From contig CM048842.1 of NCBI GenBank assembly GCA_026545765.1, positions 74,474,871 to 74,538,870 of the forward strand: a DNA stretch of 64,000 bases, written 5' to 3'. The notes beneath the pieces are model-generated. The model was not told where the DNA came from, did not search any database, and saw only the letters and a program-made list of their open reading frames with translations. Positions 11,477-23,596 of the stretch are shown here, piece after piece (position 1 is the stretch's first letter; each line of letters opens with the position of its first letter). Source of the DNA: Plantago major (lineage: Eukaryota; Streptophyta; Magnoliopsida; Lamiales; Plantaginaceae). The position numbers and the translations under genes were made by a program.

Positions 11477-12957
11477 AAGCATGATGACGTCGGATGTATT
11501 ACTTTGATCAAACTTCACCTAGCATGTAATGCCATTTTAAATTTTCTAATGGATCTAATTTCATATAAGATACTCAACTATTTAAGTTGTGCCACAAAAA
11601 ATACTTAACTTTTATTTTATCCATTGTAAGTACTCAAGTATTAATTTAATGCCAGCTAATTGAGTATCATTTATGGAATTAGCCCTTTCTAATTATGGGT
11701 CGTTTCGGGAGTTTGAACTTGCAAGTAGTAGCTGTCTAGTTGACGCGAATTTTCCAACTAGAAAGCATAGATATGTATGGCCGGTCCATGCAGTCTGGTG
11801 ACTAGGCCCAATAACACACTTCACCAATTGCCCAAATCTTGTTTGATCCCAGACTTAACCACACATGACACATTCATTTTCAAATGGCTCTTTGTTGCAA
11901 TCAACCTGCGAAGTGCAAACAATCACATCAATCCAAAAGATCTCATGTAAGCTTGGTTTTGAGCTGAGGGAAAAGCGATTAGTACACAAGAACACACGGG
12001 TTCGCGAAGGACATGCAATCGTATGTGAGTTAGCGGACTTGTACGTGATCGTTATACCAAGAGCTAAAAGAATTAGGAAACCAAGCTCCTACAGAGACGC
12101 TTCTTCTTAATACAAATACAGGTAACTTCTACAGAGGAGCTTCATATTACAAACACAGAAAGCATTTACATATCAGCAAATTACAGGGTGGTCTTATACA
12201 GAAACCAACATGTTCCAAAATGTTCCTGCTCTTATGTACCCAACAAATGTGCCTCCAATTTCCTCCATCTGAATAATCCATTAATCTATAATTTTCATCT
12301 GAATCACATTACTCTCTTCTTTAGTTGCATTGCATCTCTGAAATAACCGCCCTTGAGCAAGAACCTGCAAGTGCAACATCAAGTGGTACTGATTCTACAT
12401 GCACTGATGCATACATGACATACTCATCCAACATCCCAATTTCTGAATCAACACTGCCAATGAAACTGGAATTATGAAGAGTTGAAGTCACAACTACAAG
12501 TAATATCGAAATGAAGTGTAATATACGATGCCCCTTAAGGACTTCTGTCCTGGTCAACTCCTGTGATGGTATTCTATCAGTACTCATCAACGTTGCCAGG
12601 TTTGAATTCTGCAGCTTCGGGTCATGAGTATCAATTAATAATGTAGTTTCAGGATGCAGCTGTATCTTTTTATCACGAACAGAACATGTTGAGCACCCTC
12701 CATCAATATCACCGTACTACGCCTAGCTATATATCTCAAACTCAAAAGTATAGGACATATGCTTGACCTTGTCTAACAACACTAAACAATCACAGATGAG
12801 CATGCTTGAGATTTGCAATTGCATGTGGCCTAGGTACACAAGTTTTTCCGCTACTCTAGCCATGTCACAGGCTGAAATGCAACTCAGAGTAGGCATCTTT
12901 TGGTAACCAAAATGCAAAGCAAATTAGACTCCGCACTTGCAAACACCAAACAGAAAG
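11477..12957. other. Junction and 3' side of the PAS gene
   Basis: After the gypsy break, 11560-11670 holds a short dispersed repeat ('aagatactcaactattt' inverted as 'agctaattgagtatc'). On the minus strand, 12590-12720 reads without stops (IDGGCSTCSVRDKK, then LHPETTLLIDTHDPKL) and could be a further exon of the PAS gene or its relic; I cannot place splice sites around it. No protein kinase motif (HRDLK, DFG) was found here. Confidence 0.35.
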
Positions 12958-15148
12958 TCAAACTTTAAAACCTCCCCATTCTGAGCTCATAGAATTAGGT
13001 CTGGTTGTCACCGTAAACACGCTAAAGGAAGGCTTCGTAGTCTGCAAACATTTTATTTTCTTTATTTCTCACACTTAGAAGTTCCAACTATATAAACCCA
13101 AAGAGAGAGATTAAGATACTCACAGGTGTTCTTGGGGGTCTATCTGCTCTCACATCACGATTTTCAAATTCCGCTGATTCACTGTTAGCATCCCCACTTT
13201 TACGTGATAGCACTCTAGAAGCCTGATCAATTGGAAACGGATAGATAAGCACACACATACGGATATAGAATCAAAAGCATGGACTGGAAAAGACATGGAA
13301 AAGAATGAATACAAATAGATAAGCACCAGATTGGAAACGGGAGCTGCAATATGCGGCACTGCTGCAATCCGTGCCCTGATACGACACTGGAACTTGTCCC
13401 AGTTTATTTTACGGCCTCCAGTCTGACTATTTTGTTCCTGTGGTGTCCAACTTATTTTACGGCACTCTCCAGGCTGACTATTTTGTTCCTCTGGTGTCCA
13501 ACTTATTTTACGCCCTCCAGCCTGAATAGCTTGTTCCTGCTGCGTTCTCACTGAATTTGTGCTAGTAAACAAAGTCACATCGCTGGCATTTGTAACAATA
13601 CCAACAAGATCTTCGTCCTCGTATAGTGGGCTTTTGGTCACAAATGCCATGAAGACTTTACCGGACCTTTTCCTCAGAGGGAGCTGACCCGCCCAAGATA
13701 TACCCTTGCTCAACATCTCCAACATTCTGGAAGCTAGTGGGTGGTATTCTTCATTATAAAGAACGTCGATATCTTTGTATCCAAGAACTTCATGCTCTTT
13801 GTATCCAAAAAGTTTCTCAGCAGCACGGTTCCTGCAACAAGAGATGTATTCTATATGAAATGCAATCCCTTAGTTAACTGAACAGCCTCATTTGAATTCT
13901 CTAAATTAAGAGCCTTAAATCTAAACCATGTGATGGATAACTCCGGCAATTGAAATTCTTGTCAAAATGTGTACGGCACAATTCAAACTCCCAATCCCTA
14001 TGGCTAAGCAAAAGTATTGGCACCCAACTAAAATCACCAAAACCTGGTTAAAAACAACTAAAAACATCTATTTTAACATGGTTTTCTTGATTTTAATCGT
14101 TTGCCAAACAGTACAAAATCCCAATTTTGAAGAATTCACTCAACTGCAAGACCTTTCTTATTTCAAATACATAACTACAGGGGAGGATGGCGTCGGAGGG
14201 GGATAGTGGGATGTTGACCCCTAAAACTTGAAAAAAAATTGACAAATTTGTATGTAATATTTTCGATAATTTGATAGTTCTTCCCCAAACCTCCGAAATG
14301 ATCCCAAGTATATGATTTGGCCCCCATAACTAACTAATCTCGAATTCATATCATAACATAGTTAATTAATACAGTACATATAGTACTGGACTACTCGACA
14401 ATGCCAAAAATGGACAGAACTTGTACACACTAAGCAGTTGCTAATTAGCATTAGCATAAGTAATAATGCACTACATATTGACATATGTTAAACATAGTGA
14501 GTTGCGCGAAGTAACAATCAGATCCGATCGATTACAATTCACTACGCAGAAAAAATGACGAACCGTGAAAGGTTTGAAGATCGAGATGCAAAAATTCAAA
14601 TTCATCTAATTATTATCTCAGTGAGCTAGCCAAATCGAACCCAGGTATCAAATGGTCTGACACTAAATTCTTCTCTTCTAAAATCTCGAAGTTGCATTAT
14701 TGTTGTTGTGACTTGTGATAAGTGAAATCGATCCATTTAACATTAACTATCCAATATGAAAACAAAATAATACTAGAAATTACCAAAATTTGATTTCTCC
14801 AGAGCCAATCTTGGAAACATGAACAGCATGACCCATATTCGCCAACACGTTCCTATACGGACTCCCCGTAAAATAGGCCCCCGGAACATGCCCCCATCCA
14901 GGATACGATGACGACGTCGACGCGTGGCTCGAATCGGCTATGACCTTCCTCCTCCCTCTAGAGCCTTTCGAACTCCCACTGCTACTGCTACTACTACTCC
15001 CCGTGCTATTCGTCCCATTACTTCTGATCTTCTCCTGCAACAAAATTTTGAACTGCTCTTGCAAGTTCACATGGCTGGCCTCCAAGCTCTGGAACCGATC
15101 CAACAGGTCCTTGTACTGGCGCCGCGACTCAGCGCCGTCGTGGTCCAT
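12958..15148 (-). CDS. PAS-domain protein of the plant PAS/Raf-like kinase family, kinase domain not seen
   Basis: I read four exons on the minus strand: 15148-14784, 13831-13327, 13222-13124 and 13041-12958. All introns are GT-AG and the phases agree, giving 350 aa ending in TGA. The N-terminus (about residues 1-35) is a short coiled coil (DLLDRFQSLEASHVNLQEQF), followed by a Ser-rich linker. A PAS domain covers roughly residues 95-215 (MGHAVHVSKIGSGEIKFW, NRAAEKLFGYKEHEVLGY, VGIVTNASDVTLF). This arrangement matches the N-terminal half of the plant PAS-domain Raf-like kinases, which continue into a C-terminal kinase domain. That domain was not found before the gypsy remnant at 11.5 kb. The gene is either a PAS-only paralogue, a truncated gene, or one with further exons I missed. 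A tandem 17-residue repeat lies at 13400-13550. The last exon is the least certain. Confidence 0.7.
13393..13545 (-). repeat. 51-bp in-frame tandem repeat in exon 2 of the PAS gene
   Basis: Two full copies and a partial copy of a 51-base unit encode GRKISWTPEEQNSQPG, CRKISWTPQEQNSQTG and GRKINWDKF. Because 51 is a multiple of three, the frame is kept. The repeat lies in the linker after the PAS domain. Confidence 0.8.
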
Positions 15149-16944
15149 GGCGGTGGCACGGTGGTTTAATTTCTGAGGCTATTGGACCAACTATGGTTGT
15201 GTGTGGGCTCCTTTTGTAGTCGCTTTTTCTGTGACTAGTGGCATTTTGGATTTTTTAATCTGGTTGTTTAATGTGGGTGGCTTGTGGGACGATTAGGGAG
15301 TGACACGTGGATTTTGTTTCCTTAAAGGGGAAACTTACGTGGTTCGTAATGGCGGCGGGCTGAGATTGTGGTTGGCTGGTTTCCGGATCTTGGACTTTTG
15401 CCCAGATTGTGAGGATGTGGGACGTTGGAAAAGTGTCTAAAAGTTAATTAACCTCGGAAATATCAATTCGGTTTACATACAGAGTTAGATTTGATGAGTT
15501 CACTTCACCGCCTTGCGAAGTGTCTTCAGAAGGAAGGTTGGGTTTTATTACATGGTACACCGTAATTATATTTGTTGGGTGTGACTTTAATCACGTAAAA
15601 TCTATTTGCTTTTTATTGAAGGATCGTAGGGATGTATAACAAATTAATCTACCTGAACTCTTCTAGTCAATTTGTATCATGAAACTTGGAATAAGTTAGG
15701 ACCGACCCTTCATCCTTATTGTATGTTTCGAGCCTAGCTCATACCTTTATCCTAAGGAGGTCCTCTAAAGTTCATTTTCGACCTTCAGGGATCGTCACTG
15801 ACCTTGACCACCGTATCTCTAGGTTGATCAAGACCAGGACCCTTAAGAGATTCTCCTAGGCCCTAAACTACTTGTACGGGACACGTGTAGGACTTCACGC
15901 ATGACATGTTTTATGAAGATTGGTCCACTGGTTATTATCTATAAATAGTCTCCATTTTACCCTTTATCAAAGGTAAGTCATTTATTGAGTCTCAGTTACT
16001 TTATCTGAGGACCTCTGAGGTTCTAGTTAAATTAATATACGTATGTCCTAAGTAAACAAGCTTAAAATGATCTAATCCCTCACTCTCCTAGACTTCTCAG
16101 GTACTTTTTGGAATTAAGGTGTTTTATATGGACTTAGGATGAATTTCACCCGAAACAATACTCACAAATCTAGAAAATTAAACGGATACATCTATTATTT
16201 ATTAATTGTTATTACTCTCCCGTCCCAATCTCATCTTTTCGACTTTCTTATTTGTTTTATGTCAATCTCATACTTTCACGGTCAAATAGAATATCTTTAA
16301 TTTTGTATAGTTAGTATCTCTTCAAATTTATCCATTCTCACTTATATTGTCTAGGCTGTTTCTATTTGTTACAATTCACAATTTTAAAATTAATTATAGA
16401 TTTAGTTTTAACATCTGTATCCAAGGCAATTGAAAAATGAAATATCCACGAAAATAGTATTATAATTATCCAAATAAGTTGAAATTAAATTGGAATTTCC
16501 TAGTCAATGGAAAAAGTGATTTCTTCCCCCTCAATTAATACTCTCCTAGAATAATAGTGTAGTGTATCCAAATTTTTAAGTTAAGAATAAACTGAAAATT
16601 TTGGTTGTATGTAGCTTCATATAAAGTCTTGGTTTGTCTTCACCCTTATCCATGATGATCTTCCACCGCCTTTCTAGTGATGAACAACTATAGAGCTTAT
16701 GATTCACAGATGAACCACTGCATGTGGCTTTAAAGTAGGCCTGTTTCTATTTTTTCTAATAGTATATGGAGAGATAAATAACCGACTTTGAAATTTGAAT
16801 GATCGACCCCTAACGTCTTGGTTCCAATCACACTGTATGCATGTTTTATTCAGTTGCTAATTAGACTATTTTTTCCAAAATATCGGAACGGATATATACT
16901 AATAAGTCCAATCTAAGGATTAACTGATTAAGGCGATTTACATG
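15149..16944. other. PAS gene upstream region and unassigned DNA
   Basis: 15150-15450 is the likely promoter of the PAS gene (minus direction). It contains a G-box-like 'gacacgtgg' at about 15301, a match to ABA- or light-response elements that is not proof of function. 15650-16130 is more GC-rich and has a 'ctataaata' box near 15939, like LTR sequence, but I could not find paired ends. 16200-16500 is AT-rich with Stowaway-like pieces ('ctcccgtcccaatctca'). Confidence 0.35.
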
Positions 16945-16952
16945 TGTTATAA

Positions 16953-17218
16953 GATCTATTACTCTAGGGTCCGACCCCGAGTTACAGATGAGGTCTAACC
17001 CCTGATTCCCAAAAATAGGAATCATAAAACAAGAAATATAATGAGATTTATTACTCTAAGGTCCGACCCCGGGTTCCAAAGGAGTTCCGACCTCCGGTTC
17101 CCACAAATAGGAATAATAATACAAGAAATGAGATATATTACTCTAAGGTCCGACCCCCAGTTCCAAAGGAGATCCGACCTCCTGTTCCCACAAATAGGAA
17201 TAAGAGTACAAGGAAGTA
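16953..17218. repeat. About 90-bp tandem repeat, three copies
   Basis: Units begin near 16953, 17044 and 17132, each with 'attactcta.ggtccgaccc', then a second 'ccgacct' block, then 'cacaaataggaat' and 'acaag'. The second and third copies are closest. The open frame over 17041-17400 comes from this repeat and has no known homologue. Such GC-rich arrays are common inside LTRs of large gypsy elements. Confidence 0.7.
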
Positions 17219-18412
17219 GATTTGGTTATCAGGGGGTCCGAACCTCGCCACGAACTCTCAGGAAATGGAGACAAAATATGTCATCTCACATTTCAAGAAT
17301 CTGGACAGACCCCGGGTGTCAACCCTTGCGAGGTCCAAGCTCCGAGCTCCCGCCACAGTGGATCCCCTATGACGTAAGATGGTACAACTGCATGACCTAA
17401 CGCGCCACCACACTCTAGCACCACGTGTCACAAGCTGATAGGGTCGACCAACCTCTGATTAACCATAGTCTTGTCCCATGAGCCTTTGCCTATAATTAGG
17501 AGTGCATTTACTCCTCACTGAGGTAAGCATTTACTCCTCACTGAGGTAATCAACTACTTCACAATATTCGAGTCTATAAGTTTATAGGTCCGAGCCCCAA
17601 CTTGATCAACCTACTAAACTATTTGAATCTTAGCCCGATTTGTCTTAGGCAAACCGGCCCAAAAGGGTCTAACTCCTTCCCTCTTCTATACAGGTCAATC
17701 TCGAAGCATAGGACATTGACGATCTCTAGGACATTGGCGAACTATTCTACTACCACTCGACTCACCTCACCACTCATAAAGCTCCCCACCCCTCAACACT
17801 ACTTTTGCTTTGAATATCCGTTTTATACCACATCAGGGCAAATGAATGGAACCAATAACATTATTTACATTCAGTTGTATATATGCATTCATGTTAATAT
17901 TAGGGACCCTATGCTTTATTGTTTGATTCTTTATACAGATGATTTAACATATAATTACAACATTCATAATTTTATTCAAAAAATAAATATGTATGGAACT
18001 ATTATGCTATCAATATTTAATAAGGTTGCAAGTATGCTGAAAGAAATGTATAGAATTTAACAACTGGGATTATAAGGCTCCAATGTTTAAAATTTCAATA
18101 TGAAATAAGAAAAGATTGGGATTTTCTTTATTATAAAGTTTTGGAGTTGATTGTAATAAAATGAAATATAAAATAAAATATATAAAGGGTAAAAAAATGC
18201 ATGCAATATTGTAAGTATATTATTTTATGAGTGCATGTTGAGTTTTGTCATTCAGTGTACAGGTTACATTTTTTCCTTAAACATAATTTTTGAAACATCA
18301 GGTACCTAAATGCCTAGTCACCATATAAAAAATGTGTTACAGTCAGTCGCCCGATTTATTAAAGCATACTAAGTAAATTAGTAATTAATACAAGTGGCCG
18401 ATACAAGATGTA
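17219..18412. other. Probable degraded LTR material
   Basis: It holds a perfect direct duplication, 'gcatttactcctcactgagg' at about 17502 and again at about 17526, and a polypurine/pyrimidine-poor AT-rich tail after 17830. Long random frames (for example 17602-18060) have no recognisable domain and I do not call them genes. Confidence 0.35.
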
Positions 18413-19153
18413 ACAACCCGACCACTAATTGATCGAGACCCGACCTTTTGGATCGGCGTGATTACGCATGAATTGGGTCACACACGTCACGCTGGTATTA
18501 TATTGTCCAATTTTGGACCAACACCCGCACGAGTTTCTTTTGAAATCACTGTAGGGCGTGATTGTCTACTTATATACTTTTTCCATCCTAACAAATGTCA
18601 TGTATTCCATTTATACATGTCCCATTACATATGTACTGTTTCGTTGTTTAGCAAAATCATATTTCATCAAACTTACGTTTATCTACATAAAATAAAATGT
18701 CACTACTTAGTTTTTTTTTTTTTTTTTTTTAAATTTACCCAATCAAACCCCCAAATCATTACAGTAACATAACAACTGCTATTGTAAACCAAATAAACCC
18801 CAAATCAAACGTTATTATTATCTTTCTCATTTCTCTTTGATTTCCATGCTCAGAGCGAAACAAGTCTTTTGTCATGGGACAATGGGAGCACCATTTATCT
18901 CTCTCATTCATAATCGATACGAGATGTGGGGGTGTTCCATTCTACCCTCTCAAATTGCTCAGAGCCCTCATTGAGACTCTGGATGGGGTGGTCGTGTCCC
19001 TAGACCAACCATATAATTGATCGAGATCGACCTGACCCTTTAGGTTGGTGCGGTGGGCCACACACGTCACGCTTTGGTCCAAAGTCCGTACATATTTGGT
19101 TTTACAATCATCCAAAAGGCTCAATACTATGTGAGGGTAGCGGTCTACTTACA
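18413..19153. repeat. Two diverged direct copies of an LTR-like block
   Basis: 18413-18580 ('aattgatcgagacccgacc', 'cacacacgtcacgct', 'ggtctactt'-like end) recurs in diverged form at about 18990-19153 ('aattgatcgagatcgacctg', 'cacacacgtcacgct', 'tctacttacatac'). Between them are a T20 run (18713-18730) and AT-rich DNA. They may be two LTR fragments or a segmental duplication. Confidence 0.6.
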
Positions 19154-19321
19154 TACTCCCGTCGTTCCAAAATAATCTTTCCATTTTACTTATTAAATTT
19201 TCACCATATAATTTTATTAAATTATTTACTATTATAGTTTAAAAGTAATTCGCGGTCAAAGTCGAAGGCAGTTGACCGGTTAAAATCAAAATGAAAAGAT
19301 TTCTTTGGAACGTAGGTAGTA
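19154..19321. mobile_element. Stowaway-type MITE
   Basis: The left end TACTCCCGTCGTTCCAAA is mirrored by the right end 'ctttggaacgtaggtagta', including TA at both borders. The internal arms 'aatctttccatttt' and 'aaaatgaaaagatt' also pair. About 168 bp, non-coding. Confidence 0.8.
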
Positions 19322-20206
19322 CCATATACCCTTGTCGTTCTTAATTGAGCGATCTGGGGTATTAGAATTTAAATAATACGAACACCATTCAATTTACCTT
19401 ATGCACAAATTTTAAGGAGTAACTTTTATATCAAATTTGCGAACTTCCACCTCCAACACTACATTGAATAATAACACGTCTCACATTACATACTCCGTTT
19501 AAGAAGAAAAGAGGATGGTCGGGCTGGGCGGGTACCCAACCTGGTTGTTGTTGGCCCGGAGGCCCCAGACGGTTCTTAGTTAAGGTTCGTCCCCGGCCAT
19601 GGACTGGGCCGCCTGGGAAATACACACGGGCCAAGAATAAGATTGGCCTCATGAAACCCTGCCGGGTCAAGGCAGTAGTCAAAGTGTATGTTGTATGCAT
19701 TATGCATATATATATCTATCATATTGCATCATTACTTTTACTTTTTTTTGGTATAATTGTAATTATTATTATTAATGTTTTATACTTAAATTTATTAGGC
19801 GTAACTTCATAATTAAGCCAGAATTGAGGTTCTCTGTGTTCCCAATCCGTACCAAAAAAAAAGTTAGTCCAGTTTTGATTTAATTACATCATATGATGAA
19901 AATTTAGCAAGTAAAGTTCATTACATATTTTAATTTTAATTGAACATTTTACCATTACAGTTTAAAATGAATTGGTGGTCAAAATTGAAGTTAGTGGGCC
20001 GAAAAAAGTCACAACATGGATAACTTTTTTAGAACGGATGGAGTATATTTATAAACAATCCTTTCATTAAAATTGCACCTTATACTTAAATATTGAGTTG
20101 TGCAACGATCAACACCCTCCGTCTGCACCGGTTCCATTAAGTGTCGAAATATTAGTTACTGAGTTTAGGTCACACATACTAATTTTCATTTAGCGTAGCT
20201 GTTTTA
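19322..20206. other. AT-rich spacer with a second Stowaway-like fragment
   Basis: 19860-20046 ends in 'agaacggatggagtata' and contains 'gaattggtggtcaaaattg', the body and right end of a Stowaway relative of the preceding MITE; its left end is degenerate. A GC-rich patch at 19510-19680 is unassigned. No gene is seen. Confidence 0.45.
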
Positions 20207-21733
20207 CACGACAAAAAATTCACTGTTTATCCGTCGCTAAGGGTTTAGCGACGGATATGGTGACGGATAAAAATGCCGTCGTCATTTTTGGCATCGCTAA
20301 GGGTTTAACGACGGATAACCTATCAGTCACTAAATAACGACAGATTTAGCGATGGATAGACTGTTGACCTTTTAGAGACGGATTTTATCCGTCGCTAAAT
20401 AGCTGATTTTTCCTTTTTGTAAAAAAAATTAAAATCTGCTCTATTTAGCGACGGATAGTTTATCCGTCGCTAAATAGAGACGGAATTACCGACGAATAGG
20501 TCTTTTTCCTTTTTATTTTTAAATTAATTGGAAATTTAGCGACGAATAAGTTATCCGTCGTTAAATAGTGACGGATTGTGTGACGGATTATATTTTTCCG
20601 TCACTAATTCCGTCACTGTTTAGCGACGGATAACTTATCCGTCGCTAAATTTCCAGATTTTTAATTTTTTTTATTTTTGATGCATGTTTTCATATTTCAC
20701 CTGTATCATTTTGATAAAATGTCCGATAGTAAATCCAGAATAATGAAATTGTTTTAATTAAACAGAAATCATTCGACAAAATACAAATTAATCCAAAATA
20801 ATGAAATTGTTTTATACAAAACATAAGTCCAAATCTAACTACCGGGCGGGGGTGGCTGGTGATGGAACATGGCAATGAAAGCCTGCATCTGTTGCTGAAG
20901 ACGCTGGGTATCCTCCTGTTGTTGTCTAGCTAGCCGCTCCAACTACTATCGGTGTTCCTCCTGAACTCTAGCTAGTTGTGCCGCAACCTATGCCTCCACC
21001 TGTGACTGCACCAACTCCGAGACCTCATCCGCATCGGTGAGCTGCCCTCTCCACCTCAGCCTGAAATCGTAAAGTGCATATATCATGAGTTACAGTTTTT
21101 TCAAAATAACTTGTACTGCACAAATATGAACTTTAACCAAAATTAACGTACCGCAATAGCCTCGGACTTGCTGTCAACCCATCTCCCGTTCTTCAGCTTG
21201 GCTCTTTTAAAGAGCGCCAGTGCGCTCTTCTCCTCCCCAGCCGACACCTGAAGAACGTATATATACAAATATTTAGCTAGCAACTCATTAAAGGTGTAGA
21301 AATTAAACACAAAACACATGTACGACTAAACTGACAAATTAGATGTACACTTACCGATTTAACGTGATCCGTAACAACAGCTCGCGACCCATAGTGGTGC
21401 CTGGCCATCTCGGTACTATTAGACGGCTCAGTCAGCCGGTTCTCTCTGTTCTGGTCCGCAATCTGCTTGACATCAGCACGCTGCCAGTAGGCCTACCAAA
21501 GCACCCACTCCTCTGGTCCACACCATGCTGGCCTAACGCCCTTTCTTTTCATTTCGTTAACCATATGCTTATACAAATCTGACCCCAACATCTCGAATAC
21601 AGGCCATATCTGGGGGAGCAATCGGTTGGGAATGAAGTTTGTTTTCTACATTCCCAATTTCACACAACATCCAAATTACATAACGTTAACTGAGACATCA
21701 ATTTAATAAGATAATACAACAGGACATATTCAA

Positions 21734-21905
21734 TGGTGACTAACATATCACCCAAGTTCAACGGCTAACATACCACTCACATATAGTGGCTAACATACCA
21801 CTCACATTGTCCTAAAATTTACTAATACTTTGGTGACTAACATATCACCCAAGTTCAGTGGCTAACATACCACTCACATACAGTGGCTAACATACCACTC
21901 ACATT
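21734..21905. repeat. Minisatellite in a CACTA intron
   Basis: Units of about 22 bases, 'gtggctaacataccactcac', and a variant, 'ggtgactaacatatcaccca', repeat seven times in a higher-order pattern. The array is preserved at the same place in the sibling CACTA (55025-55196). Confidence 0.9.
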
Positions 21906-22096
21906 AAAACAATGATTATAATAACAAATAAAGGAATGTCAGATTTAAACTTACCCGCAACTCATTAAAGTTCTCATGCTTCAGCCGGTCCGAGATCTTC
22001 GACCACTTCTCGCCCCCTTGCCCCAGCATCTTCCTCCTGCCCCTAATGATCTCACTGAGTTTATTGCTAGACTCTGGAGGCCATAACATGTTATCA

Positions 22097-22615
22097 GCAA
22101 TGTTAAACGCAGCACGTTTTCGGCTAAACGCAACACAAATATTTTATAAGTTGACGAAAATGCCCCTAGCTAAAAAATAAACTTATGAAATACGAAAAAA
22201 TTTAAAAAAATCGTATATGCAAACACGAAAACATTATACGAACATGTACGGACAGTAAATAACAACATTAAACACAAATAAAAAAAATTCGAATTTTTTT
22301 TTCGAAAAATATTTCGGTTATAAAAATATTTACAAAAATCTTGAAGTAATTTCGAAAAAAAAAATTAAAAAAAATAAATAAAGGTTATGAAATGGCCGAT
22401 TTTAAAACCGGCCAGTTCATAATCTGCCCCATTTTTATTTTTTTTTCAAAACTCAAGAAGTGGAACCGGCCAAATTAAGAAATGGCCAGTTTTAATTTGG
22501 TTTTTGGCCATTTCATAATCTTGGTTTTTTTTTTAAAAAATTTCAAGTAATTTGGAAATTAAAAAAAAATTTAAAAAAAAGGAAATACGAAGTGGCCGGT
22601 TACTTCCTTTTCCAA
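22097..22615 (+). repeat. MULE left terminal inverted repeat
   Basis: It pairs with 26030-26540 over about 500 bases with several small indels in A/T runs. Its inner part carries the palindromic block 'ggccgattttaaaaccggcc' at about 22393. Confidence 0.85.
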
Positions 22616-22766
22616 TTTTTTTTTTATCGTTTTGCGTTTTTTATTACATGTTTGTTTAATAACACTACTATACTTACTTGTCTCGATAATGACCAATTGA
22701 CATCGGTAGAATCCGTTCAAAATTTCAAATTTACATGTATTACTTAATCACGAGCTACTCGAAACA

Positions 22767-23438
22767 CTACATTGTAAACCACTGACGTAATCGAACGGCA
22801 TAATGTTGCTCCCAATGCGTTGTTCTTGCCTCGGTTTGATGCGCCCAGGTTGGCCAGAGTGGTGGAAGTGGACTTTCTCGGCCAACGCGCAATCTGATGT
22901 AATGGTTGCCGTTGACAAACACGATTGTCCACTCTTGATCTACCGGTGGGGGATCCGGAGAAGCCGAATCCATGTCCGTACGACATTCCAAGGGCAAGTA
23001 TGTCTGAGACCCATGTCTTACATATGAGGAGAATACCCGTTGATACGTCGAGTCGTTAGCGTTTCAGATCCGTAGTGTAAACCAATAAATGTCTTCGTCT
23101 ACGCATGATCCTGCAAACCAGTTTAGTGCATTCAATATTTCCAGGACCCGGGGTGCCCCCATTTCCGCGATGTACAGATATGCGTTGCCCGTCAACTCTT
23201 GAAGAAGATCTTGCCTGACGCGTGGCCACTCTTCTTGTGCATTGTATTGGAGCTGTGCGATACATCTAAATCTGCAGTTTCCATCCGAACGAACGTCATT
23301 CCAACCTCGAATGTTGCGTAGACCTTGTGCTGGCATCTGATTTTGATATAAGAATGAATTACCAGTACTTGTATGCATGCCTGTATTGTTGGAGGGAGTT
23401 TGTTGAGATTGACCGGCAGGTTGATCTTCCCAACTCAA
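22767..23438 (-). pseudogene. OTU-like cysteine protease carried by the MULE
   Basis: On the minus strand, 23438-23064 gives GWNDVRSDGNCRFRCIAQL, where DGNC holds the likely catalytic Cys, then EEWPRVRQDLLQEL. After a frame break, 22997-22767 gives IVFVNGNHYIRLRVG, with the likely catalytic His, and SPLPPLWPTWAH. This matches the OTU-like domain known from some plant MULEs. The function in transposition is unknown; such domains can remove ubiquitin. The Cys and His parts are in different frames, and a stop lies between them near 23070-23030. Confidence 0.7.
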
Positions 23439-23596
23439 CGGGATCCTCCTCCCGCCATTTCTAGGATTTCGCCACTTTCTTCAGATTCGATTGGTGGCTC
23501 CTCCAGGTACGTGTATGACGTGCTCTCAGTTTCATAGTATGACCTGAGTTCCTATTCCGTGGCAGACTCCCTACGGTCCCTTGCCCAATCATCGAA

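Noticed and set aside
12321..12590. Independent 89-codon minus-strand gene
   Set aside because: No homologue is recognised; it is at best part of, or relic of, the neighbouring PAS gene.
17041..17400. 119-codon open frame
   Set aside because: It arises from the 90-bp tandem repeat; no domain and no splice or promoter context.
21730..21905. Possible CRISPR-like repeat array
   Set aside because: The units are contiguous minisatellite copies without unique spacers, in plant nuclear DNA within a transposon intron.
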